From Clostridia bacterium (GTDB lineage: Bacteria; Bacillota; Clostridia; Christensenellales; UBA1242): DNA of 24,339 nt. The notes under the pieces are model-generated. The model was not told where the DNA came from. It saw only the letters and a list, made by a program, of their open reading frames with translations, and did no database searches. The first letter of the stretch is position 1. Every line of letters starts with the position of its first letter. Both the position numbers and the translations under genes were made by a program. Below are positions 6,432 to 14,069 of this stretch, in pieces. The DNA lies in NCBI GenBank assembly GCA_017964105.1, contig JAGCSP010000001.1, positions 1-24,339 of the forward strand, written 5' to 3'.

Positions 6432-8726
6432 ATGTGGTATAGTCAACTTAGTCTTCTTGCTGGTGTAATTGCTGTTTTGGTGGGTTTATTCTTCCTACTT
6501 AAAAGCAAATTATCAACTAAAGCAAATCTAATAGAAAAATTGGTATCTATTGCACTTGCAATAGTCTTTTTTGTGCGCTATTTTCTAAGTGGCAATTCAC
6601 TACTTGATGGAGTAATGGAGCTTAATTTAAATAATCCATTCTCATCCAAGTTTTTGTGCTTCATGGTGGCGGTATGTGTATGGCTTAGAGTTGGTACACT
6701 TGTAGCACTCACAATATTTCCATTTTTTAAGCAATACAAAATACTTGCGAACTATATCAAAACATATGGTTTATTTTCAGCTGCATTAAATGTTGTATTT
6801 TTCTCATGGAGCATTTATGCATTGTCTGGTAGTTATGGCTGGTCGGCAATTGGTGTGTTATTCATCATAGAGCAAGCACTATCTCTATGCTACTCAGTGT
6901 ATGTGCTTTGCACCACAAACTACTACCATATTACTAAGTCAGAATGGATAGAGATGGCTATTGCATTACCTATAGTTCTTATTGCAAGTATTAGCACCTA
7001 TTTGCCAGGTGTGTTCTTTATGAATAAGGGCAATGGTTTAATCAAAGGTTTTAAATATTACCACAGAATTTATTTATATATTGCCATTGTTGTGTTGCTA
7101 TTATTATATTTCTTACTAAGAAAGAAAGATGATAAAGAATATTCACGCATGGCACTACTATTTATATCACTTTGCACGCTTATCACATACAACTATCATT
7201 ACGACTTTAGTGTGTTTGTTAATCCTCGTTCATGGCCAATGCACTTGTGTAACACAGCTATGTACATTGTACCAATTTGCTTAATATTCAAAACTAAGGG
7301 ATTGTATTACTTCACAATGTTTGTGAATATTATTGGCGCATTCTTTGCTATGTTTATGCCAAACACATCAGATAGCAGTGGAATATTTTCCACGGGTATT
7401 GTGCTATTTTGGATTAACCATATCATAGCATATGCCATTCCAGCACTCATGGTGCTACTAGGAGTGTATGAACGCCCAAAACTAAAAAACTTTATTTATT
7501 CAATGCTTTGGTTTATAGTGTACTTTGGCATGGCATTGCTGCTCAATGCCATATTCACAGGTATCGATCCAAATAATCCTACTGACTTTTTCTATATCAA
7601 CAGTGACTTCATTGCAGAAAAGTTAGGTAAGAGTGTAGAAAATTTGCGTGACATTACATGGGTTATCAATATTAAAGGCATTACGCTTACATTCTATCCT
7701 GTGTACCAAGCATTATATTTTGTGGTATATATGTTCATTGGTCTTGGTATGTGGTTTGTATTTGCGTGGATATTCCAAATGCAAGATTTCTATATTAACA
7801 CAGCCCAAAAGAATAAAAAAATAAAATTAGATGAACTTGCATTGTGTGAAAAGTATAATGAAAAGGAGATAAACAAGATTATGAACAAAGATAGCTTAAA
7901 TAAATTGGTTGTCCACGGTGTTTATAAACAATATGGCAATAGCAAATATTACTCCGCACAAGATGTAAACTTGGAAGTAAAATCTGGTGAAATATTTGGT
8001 TTCTTGGGTCCAAATGGTGCTGGTAAAAGTACCATCATCAAATGTGTTGTGGGTATCCAACCTGCCACAAAGGGCGATATCGAAATAAATGGTTATGATA
8101 TTGCAAAGCAGCCAGTTATGGCAAAACAACAATTTGGTTTTGTGCCAGATCACTACGCTTTGTATGAAAAACTTACAGGTAGGGAATATGTAAACTACAT
8201 TGCCGATCTTTATGGTGTAAGCAAGGCAGATCGCGACGAACGCCTAAATAAATATGTAACCATGCTAGATATGACTGGCAGTTTTGATAACCCAATTCGC
8301 ACATATAGCCATGGTATGAAACAAAAAATTGCCATTATGTCAGCACTTGTGCACGCTCCAAAATTATGGATACTAGACGAGCCGCTCACAGGCCTTGATC
8401 CTACAAGTATTTACCAAGTAAAAGAATGTATGAAAGAGCATGCAAAAAATGGCAACATTGTGTTCTTCTCATCTCACATCATTGATATTGTCGAAAAACT
8501 TTGTGACCGCATTGCCATTATCAAAAATGGTCAAATACAAACAGTCACAACTCTTAAAGAATTGCAAACAAAGGGTGTAACACTCGAAGAATATTATTTG
8601 CAAATCATCAATGATAAATCTACACCACCACGTATGAAAGTGGGGGACGAAAACAAAATAAAAGAAGAAGAAAAGGTTGAAAAACCTGCAAAAGTAAAAA
8701 CAAAAAAAGTAAAGGAAGCAAAATAA
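6432..8726 (+). CDS. Fusion of YwaF/TMEM164-like membrane protein with an ABC transporter ATPase
   Basis: The 764-residue protein joins two parts. Residues 1 to about 460 are very hydrophobic, with roughly a dozen membrane helices. Within them, about 245-370 resembles the YwaF (TIGR02206)/TMEM164 family: WPMHLCN (H271, C273) matches the family LPLHLC motif, MFMPN matches its TPD site, and WINH (H330) matches its second conserved His. After a charged linker (about 465-490) comes a complete ABC ATPase: Walker A GPNGAGKST (K532), a degenerate signature YSHGMKQ, Walker B LWILDEP (D649, E650) and the H-loop FFSSH (H682). A Lys/Glu-rich tail ends the protein. The next gene, seven bases on, is a permease, so this is probably the energising subunit of an exporter. 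Human TMEM164 is reported as a Cys-dependent acyltransferase; such activity here is speculation. ABC ATPases are normally separate or fused to ABC permease domains, so this partner is unusual. Confidence 0.88.
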   Translation: MWYSQLSLLAGVIAVLVGLFFLLKSKLSTKANLIEKLVSIALAIVFFVRYFLSGNSLLDGVMELNLNNPFSSKFLCFMVAVCVWLRVGTLVALTIFPFFKQYKILANYIKTYGLFSAALNVVFFSWSIYALSGSYGWSAIGVLFIIEQALSLCYSVYVLCTTNYYHITKSEWIEMAIALPIVLIASISTYLPGVFFMNKGNGLIKGFKYYHRIYLYIAIVVLLLLYFLLRKKDDKEYSRMALLFISLCTLITYNYHYDFSVFVNPRSWPMHLCNTAMYIVPICLIFKTKGLYYFTMFVNIIGAFFAMFMPNTSDSSGIFSTGIVLFWINHIIAYAIPALMVLLGVYERPKLKNFIYSMLWFIVYFGMALLLNAIFTGIDPNNPTDFFYINSDFIAEKLGKSVENLRDITWVINIKGITLTFYPVYQALYFVVYMFIGLGMWFVFAWIFQMQDFYINTAQKNKKIKLDELALCEKYNEKEINKIMNKDSLNKLVVHGVYKQYGNSKYYSAQDVNLEVKSGEIFGFLGPNGAGKSTIIKCVVGIQPATKGDIEINGYDIAKQPVMAKQQFGFVPDHYALYEKLTGREYVNYIADLYGVSKADRDERLNKYVTMLDMTGSFDNPIRTYSHGMKQKIAIMSALVHAPKLWILDEPLTGLDPTSIYQVKECMKEHAKNGNIVFFSSHIIDIVEKLCDRIAIIKNGQIQTVTTLKELQTKGVTLEEYYLQIINDKSTPPRMKVGDENKIKEEEKVEKPAKVKTKKVKEAK

Positions 8727-8733
8727 AGTAGCA

Positions 8734-10389
8734 ATGAACAAATTCAAAACACTATTCGTCATGCAACTAAAAGAAAAGATGAATTTGTCTTTTCTAAATA
8801 GCAAAAAACAGACCTTATTTAAGGTTGTTTTTGGTGTGCTCGGATTTGGTGTAATTACAGCTGCGGCATATTTGATACTTTGGCTATGTAAATATTTGCA
8901 TTTGTTTAGTGCGTCTGGTATGATTCCGCTATCTGTGATAACTGTAATTTACTTGTTGATATTTATTTTAAACGCATTTACTTGTACTGTAGGACTTAGT
9001 AAAACTCTTTATTACGCCAAAGATAACCAAGTACTTATTACGTACCCAGTTACAGCAAATCAGTTATTTTTATCCAAAATGCTAGTGTACTACATTAGTG
9101 AAATAAAAAAGACATTCACATTTGCAATTCCAATATTTGTGGCATATGGTGTGCTATCTAATTTTTCTATTTTATATTACCCATGGGTAATAGTTATGCT
9201 ACTAATTCTTGCAGCGGTGCCAGTGCTTCTTGGTGGATTACTTTCAATTCCTGCCAACTATGTAATTAAGTTTTTAAATAGATTCCCACTTATCAAAGTG
9301 GCACTTCTTGTGGTATTGCTAGGTGGCTTGGTGTTTGTCGTTGTCAAAATTATTGGCATGATACCAGAAAATATTAACTTAATTGAAAGTTGGTCTACCA
9401 TATCTAAGGGTGTAAGGGTATTCTTAAATTGGATTACAAAATACTTTTATGCATTCTATGCAATTGCAATATTTTTGTGTGGTAAGTTTACTGGTCTTAA
9501 GGCAACATTATTTACTGATTATTCATGGATTGTTTTATTGGTTTTGGTAGGCACAATTTGCACATTGCTTGTACTAAATTATCTTATTTCACGTCCACTA
9601 TATCTCAAGATTGCGTCTCGTCAATTTGAATTTGACAAGGCGAATGTAAAACGCAACAAACTAAATTTGCCACGTGGCAAAGGTTTTTGGTCAGCATGTT
9701 ACTACGAAACACTTCGTTGCATACGTGACCCGCATGTGTTATCTAGTGCTGTGCTCACAATCATTGTGTGCCCAATACTAATCCTACTTCAAAATGCAGT
9801 GTATGCAGCCATTAACACACGTCTTTCTGGCGATAACTTAATCATTTGCTTCAATGTGCTAATAATACTTTTGTTTGCTACTGCAAACAATATTACGGTA
9901 TCTAGTGCATATAGCAAAGATGGTGATGCACTTTACTTAAATAAAACAAAACCAAATAGAACATACGAGGTACTTGTTCCAAGACTTGTATTTAATTTTG
10001 TTGCAAGCATAATAGTTGTTGTACCTGCATGCTCTATATTTATGGTACGAGCAAGACTTACTGATGTAGAAAAAATTTATTTGTTACTAATGCTAATGTT
10101 TGTGACATTTGGTCATCTAATTTGGAGTGCAGATATAGATTTTATACATCCACAAAGCAACCTATACAAGCGTGAAGGTAGTAGTGTGGTAAGTGTAAAC
10201 GAATTAAAATCTACCATTCTTGCTTTTGCAATAAGTATTCTTACATTCGGTGTTACATATTTCTTCCTTGCAGATGCAAGAAAGTTCATTTGGCTAAAAC
10301 TATGTGTGATAGCATTTGTGTTTATGGTTGTTCGAATTTGGCTATTTAATTATAAAGCGCGTGTGTTATATAAGGAGATGGACTTATGA
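8734..10389 (+). CDS. ABC-exporter-like multi-pass permease
   Basis: The 551-residue protein has about 12 hydrophobic segments (e.g. VVFGVLGFGVITAAAYLIL, VLLVVLLGGLVFVVVKIIG). A mid-protein cytosolic stretch around 290-330 includes ARQFEF-like residues and SACYYETLRCIRDP, a pattern seen in large bacterial export permeases of the putative ABC exporter type (compare Pfam ABC_export). It follows the ATPase fusion by seven bases and is the natural membrane partner for that ATPase. The best SD, AAAGGAAG (8711-8718), is about 15 bases from the ATG, so translational coupling to the gene before is likely. It ends in TGA overlapping the next start (ATGA). The substrate is not predictable; family membership rests on topology and context more than on a sharp motif. 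Confidence 0.8.
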   Translation: MNKFKTLFVMQLKEKMNLSFLNSKKQTLFKVVFGVLGFGVITAAAYLILWLCKYLHLFSASGMIPLSVITVIYLLIFILNAFTCTVGLSKTLYYAKDNQVLITYPVTANQLFLSKMLVYYISEIKKTFTFAIPIFVAYGVLSNFSILYYPWVIVMLLILAAVPVLLGGLLSIPANYVIKFLNRFPLIKVALLVVLLGGLVFVVVKIIGMIPENINLIESWSTISKGVRVFLNWITKYFYAFYAIAIFLCGKFTGLKATLFTDYSWIVLLVLVGTICTLLVLNYLISRPLYLKIASRQFEFDKANVKRNKLNLPRGKGFWSACYYETLRCIRDPHVLSSAVLTIIVCPILILLQNAVYAAINTRLSGDNLIICFNVLIILLFATANNITVSSAYSKDGDALYLNKTKPNRTYEVLVPRLVFNFVASIIVVVPACSIFMVRARLTDVEKIYLLLMLMFVTFGHLIWSADIDFIHPQSNLYKREGSSVVSVNELKSTILAFAISILTFGVTYFFLADARKFIWLKLCVIAFVFMVVRIWLFNYKARVLYKEMDL

Positions 10390-10811
10390 GAAAATCAGTA
10401 ATATTTATAATATCCGTCATTTATATAGTGTCGATTGTGGCAGTCACATTCTTTGGTATGAAAATTCGTACAGACCAATTCCAAATATATATCACAAATT
10501 TACAAATTACTAGTTACGACCAAATTGTTGGTGAAAATAAGTATTTAAGGGTGGAATTTAATGAACTTGCTGAAACAAGTGTGTTCATTACATACAAATA
10601 TGAACCTAGCAATGCTACTAATCCAGACATGGTGGAATTTTCATTAAGCAATGTGCCTACTTACACAGATGATGATGGTAACGAACAACCTTGTGCAATT
10701 ATTACACGCGCAGGCGAATTGCTCTTTTACAAAAGAGCAAACGTACTTGTAACACTAAAAACAACTGACGGTTCATCGTTACAAGATAGTGTAATTGTAA
10801 GGTGCAAATAA
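10386..10811 (+). CDS. Small exported protein with one N-terminal membrane anchor
   Basis: The family is not recognised. Of 141 residues, about 5-24 form one hydrophobic helix (VIFIISVIYIVSIVAVTFFG). An extracytoplasmic beta-rich domain follows, reminiscent of a single Ig-like fold (alternating segments such as YLRVEFNEL, VFITYKYEP, VLVTLKTTD). The ATG overlaps the permease stop (ATGA) and has AAGGAG (10372-10377) eight bases upstream, so it is co-translated with the exporter. An accessory or quality-control role at the outer face of the transporter is inferred from coupling only. Confidence 0.8.
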   Translation: MRKSVIFIISVIYIVSIVAVTFFGMKIRTDQFQIYITNLQITSYDQIVGENKYLRVEFNELAETSVFITYKYEPSNATNPDMVEFSLSNVPTYTDDDGNEQPCAIITRAGELLFYKRANVLVTLKTTDGSSLQDSVIVRCK

Positions 10812-10819
10812 ATATTTTT

Positions 10820-10843
10820 ATTTATTTTGTATATAATACAAAT
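10820..10843 (+). promoter_or_regulatory. Possible internal promoter with dyad before the lipoprotein gene
   Basis: TATAAT at 10832-10837 lies inside an imperfect inverted repeat, roughly TTATTTTGTAT and ATACAAATAA with one bulged T. No good -35 box is seen at 17 bp. It could allow separate expression of the lipoprotein, or be a weak processing site. Confidence 0.3.
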
Positions 10844-10915
10844 AAAAGTAGCAGTTTATTTGTTTATATAAATGTTGAAAAACAAAAAAACACAAAAGGA
10901 GAAAACAAAATACTT

Positions 10916-13378
10916 ATGAAAAAATTTTTAAGAATTGTTACTAGTTTAGTTTTGGTCGTTTGTTCAGTATTTTCACTAGCTGCATGTGGCAAAAAAGCTG
11001 AAGAAGCAGACAAAGTAACCAAAGTAAAACTAAACAACGTACAATCATTTTATCAAACAACAGATAGCCCTGCATTTGATGAAATGACACTCACCATTAC
11101 AACAACCAAGAGTGGTGAATTAACACTTACCAAAGGTCAATTCGATTTGACAGAAGTAAGCCAAGCAGCTGAAGACACAGAATTTGTGCTATTCACAGAT
11201 GGTTTGTATGCCGAAACTGCAGGTGCACTTACTGAAGGTACTTATAAATTCAGTGTGTATGTAGTAAGCTATGGTCAAACATTTGAAAACTTTTTAACAG
11301 TTACAGTTACAGATGATTTGAGCCAAGCATACAATTTGGTTATGTTTAAAGATCCTGCATTTGTAAAACAATACAAAGAGCAAACTACTAGTGAAACAGA
11401 TAGATCACAATTCTATCAAGCAGCTAGCTATGAGGTGGGTGATGACAACCCATTCAAATTTAAACCATTACTCAGTGTTGTAAGCAAGGAAACTGATGAA
11501 ATTGTTGAGCCAGATTTCTTTAATGTAGATGTAACAGTAAAAGAAAATGGAACAGCAGTTGGCAGTGAGGTTTACACTTATAGCAATTTTGGTTTCCAAT
11601 TCACAAGTGCAGCAGTTGGTCATACATACACAATTTCCGTAGTTCCAACAGATTTTACTGCCGATGAAGATGGTGTTGCCGTAACACCTGCAACACTCAC
11701 CGTTACAGTTCGTGATGGTTACAATGTAAGCCAAGAAAATGTAAAAGATCTTGGACGTATGGGTTTAGTAAGCAGCAATTTTAGCACAGCAGACCGTATA
11801 AATGGTTACAATGGCGATAGTACTTCTGGTGGATACAATCCTGACGGATATCGTTATGTTGGCGCTGATAGTGAAGATATTTACTATAATCCAACTGGTG
11901 ATGCAGATCATCGTTATAGACAAGATGGTAACACATTTGATAAGTGGGCAGAACAATTTGCAATATGGGCACAAACAGATAGCCATTATGCAAATGCTAC
12001 TGCAGTAAATGGTATATTCATTCATGGTAATATATCTGTAACACCAGATGATTTGCCTGCAGCATTCTTCATTAGTGAAGAAGAGGCAGCAAATGCGGGT
12101 ATTGGTAGTAATTATGAAGATTACAAACATTTAATTGGTACTCCACGTGATTTTACATTCTTCTATGCACATTACATGGATGGTGAAGCATTCACATTTA
12201 ATGGCAACTTATTTAAATTAGATTTTAGTGCTATTCCATTTGGTCTTACCAACAGAGATACCGGTATTACAGGCACAAACTACTATTACACAAGTGGACA
12301 AACTAGCTTTGCACAAGGCCATACAACAATATTTAGTTTTATAGGTCGTGGCAACAACACAGTATCTACACAAGCAACATTCAAAAATGTTGATTTAGCA
12401 GGTAACTTTACAAATATCAACAATATCAGTGGTGATAGCGTGGATATGAAAGCATCTGGTTCATTAATTGGATTTAAGAGTATTTCAGCTAGCACAAGTG
12501 TATCAAATTGTTTAGTTCGTAGTTGTCTAATTGGAATGTATTCTGAATTCAACCATCGCGATAATGGTATGGCACTTGATCACTGCAAAGTGTTCGATTG
12601 CTACAACTCAGGTCTTTTCTCATGGTGTGGTGAAAATAATACACTTGTTCATAGCGAAATCCGCCGCTTTGGTGGTCCAGCAATATTCGTAGTAAGTGAA
12701 GCCAACGACGATGATTATCACGTTGGTAGTATGAAAGCCCCAGCAAGTTTTACTGTTGATGATGAGTCAGTAGTGGAAAGTTATGTTGTAGGTGACGAAG
12801 TATGGTTCATCTTAAATGGTGCTGTAGGTACAGCAGGCTTATTTAAGGGAGAATATGGTGTAAATGGCCAATTAGCTCAATATGGTGTGACATTTATCAC
12901 CGAAGTAGATGGCAAGGAAAAAATTAATATGATGGGCTTATTTATGGATCAATTTGGTCCAGACCCAGTAAACTCTCGTTTCTGTATGTATGGAGGAATG
13001 TCATTTGGTGGTTCTGATTTGGAACTTTTGGATGGAACTGATTATATGACAATTATGGATATTTTACAAGCAATTGAAGAGGACCAAGATCCAAGTGAAT
13101 ATGTGGCAGCACTTTCATCACCTGTATATCAATTATTCTTCAAAAATCAAAGTGGTATTATGATTTCAAATGGCGGTTCAATTTTGACAGTTGGCTTTGA
13201 TGGTGAAGGTCATGCTGTTGTAAATTTAGTTGGTCAATTGAATACGGGATTATCGTCTGAAGAAGAAGGTAAAGTACAAGGAGATTTGTTATATGCATTC
13301 CTTCCTACAAATCCTACGAATCGACCATTACCTAACGGTTTCTTAGTACTTGCATTACAACTTGAACATTTAGCATAA
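10916..13378 (+). CDS. Large surface lipoprotein with beta-helix region
   Basis: The start is taken at 10916, because MKKFLRIVTSLVLVVCSVFS followed by LAAC (Cys24) is a textbook lipoprotein signal peptide; an upstream in-frame ATG at 10802 would put 38 polar residues before it. The mature protein of about 797 residues is membrane-anchored outside the cell. The N-terminal 130 or so residues, and about 175-265, look Ig-like or beta-sandwich (e.g. YKFSVYVVSYG, YTISVVP). About 505-610 shows short repeating strands typical of a right-handed parallel beta-helix (SNCLVRSCLIGMYSE, LDHCKVFDCYNSGLFSW, LVHSEIRRFGGPAIF), a fold common in polysaccharide-binding or -cleaving proteins. SD AAAAGGAG is 14 bases upstream, a long spacing. 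It sits 105 bp after the exporter genes and may share their transcript. The substrate is unknown. Confidence 0.85.
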   Translation: MKKFLRIVTSLVLVVCSVFSLAACGKKAEEADKVTKVKLNNVQSFYQTTDSPAFDEMTLTITTTKSGELTLTKGQFDLTEVSQAAEDTEFVLFTDGLYAETAGALTEGTYKFSVYVVSYGQTFENFLTVTVTDDLSQAYNLVMFKDPAFVKQYKEQTTSETDRSQFYQAASYEVGDDNPFKFKPLLSVVSKETDEIVEPDFFNVDVTVKENGTAVGSEVYTYSNFGFQFTSAAVGHTYTISVVPTDFTADEDGVAVTPATLTVTVRDGYNVSQENVKDLGRMGLVSSNFSTADRINGYNGDSTSGGYNPDGYRYVGADSEDIYYNPTGDADHRYRQDGNTFDKWAEQFAIWAQTDSHYANATAVNGIFIHGNISVTPDDLPAAFFISEEEAANAGIGSNYEDYKHLIGTPRDFTFFYAHYMDGEAFTFNGNLFKLDFSAIPFGLTNRDTGITGTNYYYTSGQTSFAQGHTTIFSFIGRGNNTVSTQATFKNVDLAGNFTNINNISGDSVDMKASGSLIGFKSISASTSVSNCLVRSCLIGMYSEFNHRDNGMALDHCKVFDCYNSGLFSWCGENNTLVHSEIRRFGGPAIFVVSEANDDDYHVGSMKAPASFTVDDESVVESYVVGDEVWFILNGAVGTAGLFKGEYGVNGQLAQYGVTFITEVDGKEKINMMGLFMDQFGPDPVNSRFCMYGGMSFGGSDLELLDGTDYMTIMDILQAIEEDQDPSEYVAALSSPVYQLFFKNQSGIMISNGGSILTVGFDGEGHAVVNLVGQLNTGLSSEEEGKVQGDLLYAFLPTNPTNRPLPNGFLVLALQLEHLA

Positions 13379-13390
13379 GTACTTATATAA

Positions 13391-13421
13391 AAAAAGACAA
13401 CGAAAAGTCGTTGTCTTTTTT
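13391..13421 (+). terminator. Terminator of the exporter/lipoprotein unit
   Basis: GACAACGA (13396-13403) pairs perfectly with TCGTTGTC (13408-13415) around AAAG, with an A-run before and a T-run after. It would also work in the reverse direction, serving the tRNA-Thr transcript arriving from the right. Confidence 0.93.
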
Positions 13422-13465
13422 ATGTTTTGTTGAGTGCACACTTATCAAAGCCCTTTGCAAAAAAA

Positions 13466-13541
13466 TGGAGCTGATGACGGGACTTGAACCCGTGACCTCG
13501 TCCTTACCAAGGACGTGCTCTACCGACTGAGCCACATCAGC
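13466..13541 (-). tRNA. tRNA-Thr (anticodon GGT), CCA encoded
   Basis: The acceptor stem GCTGATG/CATCAGC (13541-13535 with 13476-13470) closes perfectly. The D-arm contains GGCTCAGTCGGTAGAGC. The anticodon stem CGTCC/GGACG encloses loop TTGGTAA with anticodon GGT (complement of 13506-13508). The T-arm is ACGGGTTCAAGTCCCGT. T73 is followed by a genome-encoded CCA (13468-13466). Total length is 76 bases. The GGT anticodon reads ACC and ACT threonine codons. No promoter is evident directly upstream; see the element and candidate promoter further right. Confidence 0.97.
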
Positions 13542-13561
13542 ATAAATTATTTAGTTATGTT

Positions 13562-13673
13562 TGCCCAGTCGGTAGAGTAAACTCTTCCGTCGCTTACTTC
13601 GCTCCCGCTTTGGCTAAAAACAATTCACTGGATTGTTTTTTAACGCGTCGCGCCAACTGAGCCACATCAGCAT
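13562..13673. repeat. Fold-back element built from tRNA-Thr fragments
   Basis: Immediately 5' of tRNA-Thr lies about 110 bp carrying two pieces of the tRNA. CAGTCGGTAGAG (13566-13577) is an exact 12-base inverted copy of the tRNA D-arm (13518-13529). ACTGAGCCACATCAGCAT (13656-13673) is an exact 18-base direct copy of the tRNA 5' end (13526-13543). The element's own ends, GCCCAGTCGG and the complement GCTCAGTTGG, match at 8 of 10 bases, forming D-arm-like inverted termini. Inside are two hairpins: AGAG/CTCT around TAAA (13571-13588) and AAAAACAATTC/GGATTGTTTTT around ACT (13616-13640), the latter terminator-like on both strands. The second tRNA copy cannot fold into a full tRNA, since the D-arm is followed by unrelated sequence. 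Origin as a mobile or repair-derived element is inference. Confidence 0.6.
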
Positions 13674-13684
13674 GCACTCACAAA

Positions 13685-13732
13685 TGTAATTATTTCCCAG
13701 CTCCGCATTCGCTACATACGTACATAATTACA
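13685..13732. repeat. 9-bp inverted repeat in the tRNA upstream region
   Basis: TGTAATTAT (13685-13693) and ATAATTACA (13724-13732) are perfect inverted copies separated by 30 bp, directly beside the tRNA-derived element. No gene is visible between 13542 and 13904; the stretch holds this repeat, the fold-back element, another dyad and a terminator. Confidence 0.4.
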
Positions 13733-13752
13733 AGTGTTCGCTTATTCCTAAA

Positions 13753-13792
13753 ATATGGTTACTTATATTCAAATAATTTAACCATATGACAA
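13753..13792 (-). promoter_or_regulatory. Candidate promoter and dyad for the tRNA transcript
   Basis: On the minus strand TTGTCA (13792-13787) is 17 bp from AATATA (13769-13764), or 19 bp from TATAAG (13767-13762). A perfect 9-bp inverted repeat, ATATGGTTA/TAACCATAT (13753-13761, 13779-13787), brackets the spacer. If used, the RNA would read the tRNA-like fragment and then tRNA-Thr. The -10 is only fair. Confidence 0.3.
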
Positions 13793-13869
13793 TATGAATT
13801 ATACCCAAAAATGCCAAGATAGTCAATAATATATTTATATTATTTTAATAACCCCAAAAAAGCACAAAT

Positions 13870-13896
13870 AAAAACAGCGATAATGTCGCTGCTTTT
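13870..13896 (-). terminator. Terminator of the metallopeptidase unit
   Basis: On the minus strand CAGCGA (13891-13886) pairs with TCGCTG (13880-13875) around a five-base loop and is followed by a T-run. It lies 14 bases after the TAA at 13905-13907 that ends the downstream open frame, not after the TGA at 14070. Confidence 0.85.
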
Positions 13897-13904
13897 ATGT
13901 ACTA

Positions 13905-14069
13905 TTACATCACTTTTTCATCATCTTGTGATTGTTTGGCTTTTACCATGTCGCAAAGTGCTTCATAGTAATCTGGGTCAGATTCATTTATGTAAATTCT
14001 AAACTGATTATCTTCTAAACATTTTTCCATGTAGTAATCGCTTGTAGCTGTGCCTGCACGCACTGCATA
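13905..14069 (-). pseudogene. In-frame 54-codon continuation of the metallopeptidase gene after TGA
   Basis: Directly after the TGA at 14072-14070 the same frame stays open for 54 codons to a TAA (13907-13905), just before the terminator. It starts YAVRAGTATSDYYMEKCLED and later reads NESDPDYYEALCDMV, with normal codon use and protein-like composition. It has no SD or good start of its own. The simplest reading is that it is the original C-terminus, cut off by a recent nonsense change (for instance CGA to TGA) or reached by readthrough. Confidence 0.65.

Noticed and set aside
10802..10915. Upstream in-frame start that would add 38 residues to the lipoprotein
   Set aside because: It would place polar residues before a textbook lipoprotein signal peptide and overlaps the previous gene; the ATG at 10916 fits better.
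11765..12130. Several open frames on the minus strand across the lipoprotein gene
   Set aside because: Cys/Ile/Tyr-rich shadow translations without SD, opposite a clear coding gene.
13466..13673. Integration of a mobile element at tRNA-Thr (attL/attR)
   Set aside because: The duplicated part is the tRNA 5' end only 130 bp away, with no integrase and no room for cargo; a small fold-back element fits better.
13685..13787. CRISPR-like or direct-repeat array near the tRNA
   Set aside because: The repeats are single inverted pairs of different sequence; there is no regular repeat-spacer pattern.
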